Shown here in pieces: positions 9,537 to 16,388 of a stretch of 64,000 nt of DNA. The notes under the pieces were generated by a model. That model did no database searches and was not told the origin of the DNA. It saw only the letters and a list, made by a program, of their open reading frames with translations. Source of the stretch: Blautia sp. An81 (GTDB lineage: Bacteria; Bacillota; Clostridia; Lachnospirales; Lachnospiraceae); NCBI RefSeq assembly GCF_002161285.1, contig NZ_NFHH01000005.1, positions 1 to 64,000 of the forward strand, read 5' to 3'. The position numbers were made by a program, and so were the translations under genes. Each line of letters starts with the position of its first letter. Within the stretch, counting starts at the first letter, position 1.

Positions 9537-10076
9537 CTATTTGCCTTCATAACGGATTACAGATGCCACGTCATATTCTGCCAGTCTATCCCTTCCTTTC
9601 AGTCCTGCCAGTTCCATGAGGAAAATCATCTTTACCACTTTTCCTCCTAATCTCTCTATCATTTTGGCAGCTGCTTCCACCGTGCCCCCTGTAGCCATAA
9701 GATCATCAATGATCACAACCTTCTGTCCCGGCTTAACGGAATCCTTATGCATTTCCAGAACCGCGCTGCCATATTCCAGTTCATAACTCTGTTCTATAGT
9801 TTCTCTTGGAAGCTTGCCTTTTTTGCGGATCAATACTAATGGCTTATGTAAATTGTATGCGATAGGCGCTCCAAAAATAAATCCTCTGGACTCCGCCGCA
9901 GCGATCACATCTACATCTACTCCCTCCAAAAGTTTCTGAAGAGAATCTATCGCCAGCTTAAACCCCTCCTGGTCCTGAAGAACGCTGGTCACGTCTCTGA
10001 AAATAATCCCTTTCTCTGGAAAGTCGGGAATACTGACAATATAGTCTTCAATACTTTTCTTTTCACAACTGCCCAT
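9537..10076 (-). CDS. apt: adenine phosphoribosyltransferase
   Basis: Salvages adenine to AMP using PRPP. At 179 residues it is of normal length. The PRPP-binding loop VVIIDDLMATGGT is near residue 118-130, and the AAESRGFIFGAPIAY segment typical of Apt is near 60-74. GGAGAT precedes the ATG. The 92-nt gap upstream holds a plausible promoter, so apt-relA and the genes beyond may be transcribed separately from the upstream secDF-recJ genes as well as by read-through. Confidence 0.96.
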   Translation of the reverse strand: MGSCEKKSIEDYIVSIPDFPEKGIIFRDVTSVLQDQEGFKLAIDSLQKLLEGVDVDVIAAAESRGFIFGAPIAYNLHKPLVLIRKKGKLPRETIEQSYELEYGSAVLEMHKDSVKPGQKVVIIDDLMATGGTVEAAAKMIERLGGKVVKMIFLMELAGLKGRDRLAEYDVASVIRYEGK

Positions 10077-10134
10077 CTTATCTCCATCCTTTTATATCGA
10101 ATAATGTCTTTTACTAAATTAATATGTAGATTTT

Positions 10135-10163
10135 AGTATAACATCTTTTTTTCCCATACGCAA
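10135..10163 (-). promoter_or_regulatory. candidate promoter for apt-relA
   Basis: On the minus strand TTGCGT (10158-10163) and TATACT (10135-10140) are separated by exactly 17 nt, in the only intergenic gap of this stretch. The -35 box is weak; the -10 is good. Sequence-only evidence. Confidence 0.5.
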
Positions 10164-10168
10164 ATTAT

Positions 10169-11884
10169 TTATCGGATATTCTGTATGATCATCTCTATAC
10201 TGTCCCTTCCCATATAGGAATTTACAGAAGGATAATAGATCATATCCCATTTTTCTTTCTCCTGAAGCCGCTTTGCAAACTCATCCCCGTCTCCAAACCA
10301 GACTCCCTCTGCCCGAAACCCATAATCATCAGAAAGGTTCATCTTTACCACATTCCGGTTTTTACCCAGGATCCGAAAATTCAGCACCTTCATATCCTTC
10401 TGAGCAAATACAGGTTTTGTATTTCCTTTTCCAAAGGGCTCCAGAAGGGAAAGCTGCCGGATCAGGGGAATAGTCACATAGGACATAGGCATAGGCACGT
10501 CAATGACAATTTTTTCCGTCATGTCTTCCTGGGTCAGGGTACAGTTCTCATTCAGCTTTCTCCGAAAAGCCTCCACATTTGCCTCAGGAAGGGACAGGCC
10601 CGCTGCCATGGGATGTCCCCCGAATTTTGTGAGAAGTTCCTTACATTTCACCAGCTCCTGGAACATATGATAAGCCTCTATGGAACGGCCTGAGCCTTTC
10701 ACCCCTTCCTCGCCTTTTGTAAGAACAAATGTGGGGCGTACATACCGCTCCCTCACCCGGCCTGCAATAATTCCTGCCAGGCTTTCGTGACAGTGAGGAA
10801 GATAGATTACTAATACCCGGTCATTTTTCAGGTCCGTATGCTCTACCATCTCTACTGCCTCTTCCACTCCTTTGGCCGTCATATCTTTTCTGCTGTCATT
10901 TAAGGATTTCAGGTCTTCTGCTAATGTAGCTGCCTCTTTTGGATCTTCTGCCAAAAGAAGTCTCAAGGCCCGTTTGGCTGTGCTCAGCCTTCCGCTGGCG
11001 TTCATACAGGGGCCAATGATAAATCCAATATGGTAGGCGGAAATTTCCCTGTTTTCCAGATTATTGACACGGATCAGGGCTTTTAATCCTTCATTCTCAG
11101 GATTCTGCAGCCTTCTCAGTCCTTCTCTTACAATAATCCGGTTCTCATCTGTCAGATCCATCACGTCTCCCACTGTGGCAATGGCAGCAAATGGAATCAA
11201 CTCCTCTATCTCCTTTTCCGGTATTCCCATTCTCTCATAAAGCCCCTGGATGACCTTGAAAGCTACCATACCGCCGCAGATTCCCTTAAAGGGATAGGTA
11301 CAGTCCGGCTGCTTGGGATTTACAATGGCATCTGCCGGGGGAAGGATGCTGCGGACAGTTTGGCCCTCCTCTTCCTCATAGGGCACCTCGTGATGGTCTA
11401 TAACCAGCACTGTCATCCCCAGTTCTTTTGCATAGCCAATCTGCTCTATGGCACTGATGCCGTTGTCACAGGTAATAATAGTATCCACTTCTGCTTCTTC
11501 TGACAGATCAATAAGCTCCCGGCTGATCCCGTAACCATCCTTGATCCTGTCTGGAATATCCACATCTGCCAGGGCCCCGGCTCTGGTAAGTCCCTTCAGC
11601 AGTATATAGGTGGAGCACACTCCGTCAATGTCGTAATCTCCGATGATCCGTATCTTTTTCTTTTCCCGGATCTTTTCTGTCAGTTTATCCAGGAGTTCTT
11701 CCATTCCTTTCAACAGTTTCCAGGAATGGAGACCGGACAGTTTTCCATGAAGGTATGTATCGATTTCCTGATCTGTAATCTGGTCACGGTTCCGGATCAG
11801 CCTGGCAATTACCGGGTCAACGCCGAATTTTTTCCCGATTTCCTGAAAATCCGCCTTTTTAGCAGATACAACCCACTTTTCCAT
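10169..11884 (-). CDS. recJ: single-stranded-DNA-specific 5'-3' exonuclease RecJ
   Basis: DHH/DHHA1-family exonuclease of 571 residues acting in recombination and repair. Metal-binding motifs are visible: DYDIDG near residue 86, TCDNG near 138, DHH (VIDHHEVP) near 163, and the GGHPMAAGL motif of the DHHA1 domain near 430. A C-terminal OB-like domain follows. I set the start at ATG 11884 because AGAGGAGAA lies 6-9 nt upstream; the reading frame is open 22 codons further but without a ribosome site. The gene follows secDF in the conserved Clostridia order. Confidence 0.93.
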   Translation of the reverse strand: MEKWVVSAKKADFQEIGKKFGVDPVIARLIRNRDQITDQEIDTYLHGKLSGLHSWKLLKGMEELLDKLTEKIREKKKIRIIGDYDIDGVCSTYILLKGLTRAGALADVDIPDRIKDGYGISRELIDLSEEAEVDTIITCDNGISAIEQIGYAKELGMTVLVIDHHEVPYEEEEGQTVRSILPPADAIVNPKQPDCTYPFKGICGGMVAFKVIQGLYERMGIPEKEIEELIPFAAIATVGDVMDLTDENRIIVREGLRRLQNPENEGLKALIRVNNLENREISAYHIGFIIGPCMNASGRLSTAKRALRLLLAEDPKEAATLAEDLKSLNDSRKDMTAKGVEEAVEMVEHTDLKNDRVLVIYLPHCHESLAGIIAGRVRERYVRPTFVLTKGEEGVKGSGRSIEAYHMFQELVKCKELLTKFGGHPMAAGLSLPEANVEAFRRKLNENCTLTQEDMTEKIVIDVPMPMSYVTIPLIRQLSLLEPFGKGNTKPVFAQKDMKVLNFRILGKNRNVVKMNLSDDYGFRAEGVWFGDGDEFAKRLQEKEKWDMIYYPSVNSYMGRDSIEMIIQNIR

Positions 11885-11987
11885 AACAAATTCTCCTCTG
11901 TCTCTTATTATCCTTTTGTAAATAAGAAGAAGCTGTCCCATAGAACACATATCAGGAATATTCCATGGGGCAGCTCCCGCATTTTAT

Positions 11988-14231
11988 CTATTTTGCTTTT
12001 TTGATTTTCGTTTTCATCACATACCACATAGCGCCTGTCAGGCAGACAGAAGAATATCCGCCGCAGACAATGCCTACCATAAGAGGCAGAGCAAATTCCC
12101 GGATGGAAGATACTCCCAGCAGGAACAACATAAAGATGCTGATAAAAGTGGTCAGTGAAGTATAGATACTTCTTGTCAGGGTCTGAGTAATGCTGGCATT
12201 TACCAGTGTTTCCAGCTCCTTATCATTTTTCACTTTGTTTGTCTTCAGATTCTCCCGGATACGGTCAAAGATAACTATGGTAGCATTGATAGAATATCCC
12301 AGAATCGTCAGCATACAGGCGATAAAGGTATTGCCCACAGAGACTCTTGCCAGTACATAAAAAGCAAACACGATCAATACGTCATGAAGCAGGGCAAGGA
12401 CCGCGCTGCTGGCAAAGCGGATATCTTTAAACCGGAACCAGATATAAAAAAGCATCATAACTGCGGCCACAGCTACAGCCAGGACTGCATCTCTGCGCAT
12501 TTCACTGCTGACTGTGGAGGAAATGCTTTCTGAAGTAATGGTAGATGCATCTACCCCGAAGTCGTCCACCAGAGCCTGCTCCAGAGCCTCTCTCTGATCC
12601 ACGTCCAGGGTCACAGTCTTAATGATGACCTGATTGCTGTCTACTACCTTAGTAGCCTGGACATTGGCATCACCTGTGATCTCTTCCACCACCGGCACTA
12701 CCTGGGAATCAATCTCGTCCATGGAAAGTTCTTCGTTAAAGGTTACGTTTGTAGAAGTACCTCCCTGGAACTCCAGACTGTAATTAAGAGGACTTCCTGT
12801 AGCAGCATTGTAGGCGACCATTCCCACAGGTCCTGAAATGATCAGAACAGCAGAGACGATAAAGAAAATCTTTCTCTTCTGAAGGAAGGGAATAGGTTTT
12901 CTCTCTTTACGTTTTCCATAGAACTTCTCATTGCGAACACCTACGGCATAAATGGCATTGATCAGCAGTCTGGAAATCACCAGGGCTGTGAACATAGATA
13001 AAACAATACCAAGGGCCAGGGTCTGAGCAAAGCCTTTAATGGTACCGGATCCCAGCCAGTTCAATACAAAAGCAGCGATCAGTGTCGTAACGTTTCCGTC
13101 AAAAATAGCAGAAAAGGCTTTGCTGAAACCATTCTTCAAAGCAGTCCGGACACTTCTTCCTGCTGCGATCTCCTCCTGGATACGGGCGTAAATAATAACG
13201 TTTGCGTCTACGGCCATACCGATAGACAGGATAATACCTGCGATTCCCTGAAGGGTAAGTGTCAGGTCAAAGGCATTTAACGCAATAAGGTCCAGGCATA
13301 CATAGATGACCAGGGCTATGCCGGCAACAAATCCCGGAATCCTGTAAACAAAGATCATAAATAAAATGATCAGCGCCAGACCGATGGCTGCTGCCAGCAG
13401 GCTGGTAGAGATGGCCTCCTGGCCCAGCTGTGCAGCTACCACGCTGGAACGGAGTTCAGAAAGCTCCAGGTTCAGGCCGCCGATACGGATGGTAGATGCC
13501 AGCTCTTCTGCCTCCTGGGCATCTTCCATACCCTCGATCATAGCCTGTCCATCTGTAATTTCCGCATTTACACTTGGTACGCTTACAAAATGTCCGTCAT
13601 AATAAATACCGATGCTCTCATTATTCTCATAAGCTTTTGCTGTAGCATCTGCAAATTTTTTGGTTCCTTCTTCTGTCAGAGACAGGTTGACCACATTTTG
13701 TGTATTGTTTCCCAGATCATCCTGACCTACCACAGCTCTGGCGTCGCTAACATCAGTTCCAGTAAGGACGATACTTCCGTCTTCCTGAAGTTCTTCAATA
13801 GTTTTGTTCAGCTCAAATTCGCCTGTCTGGCTATTCTGAGTATAATTCTGATTTCCATCTGCATCAGTCTGTGCGATAAAATACAGAGAGCCTGGCTTAC
13901 CCAGCTCTTCCAAAATAGCGTTAGCATCGGTTACCCCGGGAATCTCCACGACGATACGGTTATTTCCCTCCTGGTAAACCTGAGATTCTGTGCTGTACTG
14001 CTCCACTCTTTGCTGGAGCTTATAGATGGTATCTGACATGTCGTCTGCACTTGGATTCTCTTCGGAAGCTTCATAAGTAATACTTACGCCTCCTGCCAGG
14101 TCCAGACCTGTGTTAATATTCTTTGCAGCTCCTGTTCCTGTCGGACCCCAGCCCACTGCTGACGTAAAAATCAAAAGTGCTGTAACGATCACTGTCAGCA
14201 CCAGGACCAGTACGCCTCTGCTTTTCTTCAT
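11988..14231 (-). CDS. secDF: fused protein translocase subunit SecDF
   Basis: A 747-residue fusion of SecD and SecF, the membrane components that use the proton gradient to pull secreted proteins out of SecYEG. The N-terminal half has one signal-anchor helix, a periplasmic P1 domain containing DLAGGVSI and GLNLELS segments, then a six-helix block with GIAGIILSIGMAVDANVII near 330. The second half starts at about residue 445 with its own anchor, the SLEFQGGTS motif near 478, and a second six-helix block with LTILGYSINATIVIFDRIRE near 650. Fused SecDF occurs in Bacilli and many Clostridia. The start is 14 nt after scfB. No yajC is seen nearby. Confidence 0.96.
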   Translation of the reverse strand: MKKSRGVLVLVLTVIVTALLIFTSAVGWGPTGTGAAKNINTGLDLAGGVSITYEASEENPSADDMSDTIYKLQQRVEQYSTESQVYQEGNNRIVVEIPGVTDANAILEELGKPGSLYFIAQTDADGNQNYTQNSQTGEFELNKTIEELQEDGSIVLTGTDVSDARAVVGQDDLGNNTQNVVNLSLTEEGTKKFADATAKAYENNESIGIYYDGHFVSVPSVNAEITDGQAMIEGMEDAQEAEELASTIRIGGLNLELSELRSSVVAAQLGQEAISTSLLAAAIGLALIILFMIFVYRIPGFVAGIALVIYVCLDLIALNAFDLTLTLQGIAGIILSIGMAVDANVIIYARIQEEIAAGRSVRTALKNGFSKAFSAIFDGNVTTLIAAFVLNWLGSGTIKGFAQTLALGIVLSMFTALVISRLLINAIYAVGVRNEKFYGKRKERKPIPFLQKRKIFFIVSAVLIISGPVGMVAYNAATGSPLNYSLEFQGGTSTNVTFNEELSMDEIDSQVVPVVEEITGDANVQATKVVDSNQVIIKTVTLDVDQREALEQALVDDFGVDASTITSESISSTVSSEMRRDAVLAVAVAAVMMLFYIWFRFKDIRFASSAVLALLHDVLIVFAFYVLARVSVGNTFIACMLTILGYSINATIVIFDRIRENLKTNKVKNDKELETLVNASITQTLTRSIYTSLTTFISIFMLFLLGVSSIREFALPLMVGIVCGGYSSVCLTGAMWYVMKTKIKKAK

Positions 14232-14245
14232 GATTTTTCCCTTCT

Positions 14246-15622
14246 TTACTGATTATTTTCTTCTGCATCTTCCGCTTCTGCTGCTTTTAGCATAATGGCG
14301 CATTCTACTCTTTTTCTCTGAAGCTCACAGCCAATGTCATAAACATCATTGATAGAGCCATGGAAATTGTAGGAATTAGCAGCACAGCCGCCGCTGCAGT
14401 AAAATTTTGCAAAGCACTTCTGACATTTTTCCTTTGCATAGACATTACAGTCTTTGAATTCTTCCCGTATGTCATCCCGTTTCACGCCGTCCCATACATT
14501 GCCCATAAGGAACTTTTCTTCCCCTACGAACTGGTGGCAGGGATATAAGTCTCCCCAGGGCGTCACGGCCAGATATTCGGTACCTGAACCGCAGCCGGAA
14601 AGCCGCTTATACACACAGGGACCTCCTGTAAGGTCTATCATAAAATGGAAAAAGTTAAAACCTTTTCCTTCTCTCTTTCTCTTGATCATCTCCTGGGCCA
14701 GTTTATCATATTCTTCACAGATTCTTGGCACATCTTCCCACCTCAGGGCATACTCTTCTTTCTCATCTGCCACTACAGGCTCTACTGAAATCTGGTCAAA
14801 GCCCAAATCTGCCAGATGAAGGACATCCTGTGAAAAATCCAGGTTATGACGGGTAAAGGTTCCTCTGGCATAGTAACTCTTTTCCCCTCTGCTTTTGGCA
14901 AATTTCTGGAATTTCGGCACTACCAGATCGTAGCTGCCGGCCCCTTTACGGAAAGGACGCATAAAGTCATGTACTTCTTTTCGCCCGTCAATGCTCAGCA
15001 CCACATTTGCCATTTCTTTATTGGCAAACTCCATGATCTCGTCATTTAAGAGAACTCCATTGGTGGTAAGTGTAAAACGGAACTTCTTATTATGAAGCTT
15101 TTCCTGTTCTCTTCCATATTCTACCAGACGTTTTACCACGTCCCAATTCATGAGAGGCTCACCGCCGAAGAAATCTACTTCCAGATTTACCCGGTTTCCG
15201 GAATTGGCGATAAGAAAATCCAGAGCCTGTTTTCCCACCTCATAGGACATCAGAGCTCTTCTGCCGTGGTACTCTCCCTCCTCTGCAAAGCAGTACCGGC
15301 AGGCAAGATTACAGTCATGGGCAATGTGAAGACACAATGCTTTTACTACTGTCTCTCTTTCTTTAAAATGGTCGATTGCCTTTCTATAAATATCTTCTGT
15401 AAAGAGCATTCCCTGATTTTTCAGCTCCTGGATCTCATTAAGAGCCTGACTGATTTCTTCTCTTTTATAATCTGCCTCCATCGTCTGGCAGATTTCTTCC
15501 TGGGCTTTACCCTCATCTAAAAGTCCAATAATGTCATACACCAGTTCATCCACCACATGTACAGAACCGCTGTTTACATCCAGCACAATGTTATAGCCAT
15601 TATTTTTATAACGATGAATCAC
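14246..15622 (-). CDS. scfB: SCIFF peptide maturase (radical SAM/SPASM thioether-forming enzyme)
   Basis: Radical SAM enzyme of 458 residues that installs thioether cross-links in the SCIFF precursor encoded just upstream. The radical SAM cluster motif is CNLACRYC near residue 104-111. An N-terminal RRE-like region (residues 1-90) precedes it. The C-terminal SPASM domain carries a Cys-rich set from CGSGTEYLAVTPWGDLYPC near 345 to KCFAKFYCSGGC near 405 and a final Cys around 433, enough for two auxiliary clusters. The start is a GTG with GGGGAA upstream; an ATG is not available. The pairing with ScfA and secDF is the standard Clostridia arrangement. Confidence 0.95.
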   Translation of the reverse strand: MIHRYKNNGYNIVLDVNSGSVHVVDELVYDIIGLLDEGKAQEEICQTMEADYKREEISQALNEIQELKNQGMLFTEDIYRKAIDHFKERETVVKALCLHIAHDCNLACRYCFAEEGEYHGRRALMSYEVGKQALDFLIANSGNRVNLEVDFFGGEPLMNWDVVKRLVEYGREQEKLHNKKFRFTLTTNGVLLNDEIMEFANKEMANVVLSIDGRKEVHDFMRPFRKGAGSYDLVVPKFQKFAKSRGEKSYYARGTFTRHNLDFSQDVLHLADLGFDQISVEPVVADEKEEYALRWEDVPRICEEYDKLAQEMIKRKREGKGFNFFHFMIDLTGGPCVYKRLSGCGSGTEYLAVTPWGDLYPCHQFVGEEKFLMGNVWDGVKRDDIREEFKDCNVYAKEKCQKCFAKFYCSGGCAANSYNFHGSINDVYDIGCELQRKRVECAIMLKAAEAEDAEENNQ

Positions 15623-15661
15623 CGTGCTTCCCCTTTCTCTTTTCTCTTATGCACTAAAGTA

Positions 15662-15709
15662 TGGGGCTGCTGCATGAAACAGATTTCTCCGTCTCACACA
15701 ACAGCCCCA
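15662..15709 (-). terminator. hairpin between scfA and scfB (partial terminator?)
   Basis: On the minus strand TGGGGCTG pairs perfectly with CAGCCCCA, separated by a ~32-nt loop that can extend the stem, in the 107-nt gap between precursor and maturase genes. There is no strong U-run, so it may be an mRNA-stabilising or attenuating hairpin that sets a higher level of the peptide than of the enzyme. That role is inference. Confidence 0.55.
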
Positions 15710-15729
15710 CTCCTCGTATGCCGTTTTTC

Positions 15730-15870
15730 TTATTTATTCTCGCAGCTCTGATTTCCTACTGTGCAGGATGTCTTGCAGGCTGACTGGCAGGATGTCTGAC
15801 ATTCACCGCATCCGCCTTTTTTCACTGTATTCTGTAAACTTTTTGTATTCAATGTTTTAATATGTTCCAT
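15730..15870 (-). CDS. scfA: SCIFF ribosomal peptide precursor (six cysteines in forty-five)
   Basis: A 46-residue precursor peptide read directly from the sequence. It begins MEHIKTLNTKSLQNTVKKGG, a Lys/Asn-rich leader, followed by a core with six cysteines at residues 21, 24, 28, 32, 36 and 43 (CGECQTSCQSACKTSC then GNQSC). This matches the SCIFF family, whose members are near-universal in Clostridia and whose cellular role is unknown. AAGGAGG lies 8-9 nt before the ATG and a strong promoter lies upstream, so it is expected to be well expressed. ScfB is known from other species to cross-link a Cys to a Thr in this core. Confidence 0.95.
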   Translation of the reverse strand: MEHIKTLNTKSLQNTVKKGGCGECQTSCQSACKTSCTVGNQSCENK

Positions 15871-15909
15871 GATACCTTTCCTCCTTATGTCTTTTAACAT
15901 CTATGCGGT

Positions 15910-15938
15910 ATTATAGCATAGCTCTTTGTACCAGGCAA
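15910..15938 (-). promoter_or_regulatory. promoter for scfA-scfB-secDF
   Basis: On the minus strand TTGCCT (15933-15938), a 17-nt spacer and a consensus TATAAT (15910-15915) lie about 40 nt upstream of the scfA start. This is the best-looking promoter of the whole housekeeping block. Confidence 0.75.
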
Positions 15939-15961
15939 GTATTTCTTTTGTCTGGATCTTT

Positions 15962-16333
15962 CTAAGACAACATTCCTCCCAGGGCTCCTCCCAGAATGCA
16001 GATAAAAAACATCAGGATTGTCTCTTTTAAATCCCCTCCAGAATGTTCTGTAAGATAGGTCACCGCCCATAGAAGAGCTGCATATCCTAATCCCAGCCCC
16101 ATCCCCCACAAAAAACGCCGGTTTTTTCCCTTTCTGCCCATATAAAATCCACCAGCCAGACAGGATATTATGTAGGTTACCATGATTCCCAGATTCACCT
16201 GGCTCTCTCCCAGCCCCAGCTTATACAGCAGGAAAGCCAGCCCCAGGAGCAGGATTCCTGTAATGGCGTAGGAAAGGAGCAGAGCTTTCATCATCTGCAG
16301 AGGTCTTGAAGCTTTTACCATGATCTGTTCCAT
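15962..16333 (-). CDS. TIGR04086-type small membrane protein
   Basis: A 123-residue protein with four predicted membrane helices (about 15-37, 45-65, 72-92 and 100-121) and short basic loops (MGRKGKNRR). Its size, topology and position directly before scfA match the TIGR04086 family, which was defined by co-occurrence with SCIFF systems in Clostridia; no function is established. I chose ATG 16333 (MEQIMVKASRP) because GGGAGGG lies 8 nt upstream; the longer frame starts inside the preceding terminator hairpin. A role in export or handling of the SCIFF peptide is only a guess. Confidence 0.75.
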   Translation of the reverse strand: MEQIMVKASRPLQMMKALLLSYAITGILLLGLAFLLYKLGLGESQVNLGIMVTYIISCLAGGFYMGRKGKNRRFLWGMGLGLGYAALLWAVTYLTEHSGGDLKETILMFFICILGGALGGMLS

Positions 16334-16337
16334 TAGA

Positions 16338-16371
16338 AAACCCTCCCTTATGTAAATATATGGGAGGGTTT
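16338..16371 (-). terminator. terminator hairpin that also masks the next ribosome site
   Basis: On the minus strand AAACCCTCCC and GGGAGGGTTT form a perfect 10-bp stem with a 14-nt loop, followed by TTC TAATG. It lies directly after the surface-protein gene, so it can act as its terminator. Its 3' arm is the ribosome-binding site of the TIGR04086 gene, so translation of read-through RNA would be blocked. Confidence 0.75.
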
Positions 16372-16388
16372 CTTTCTGCATGACTGAT

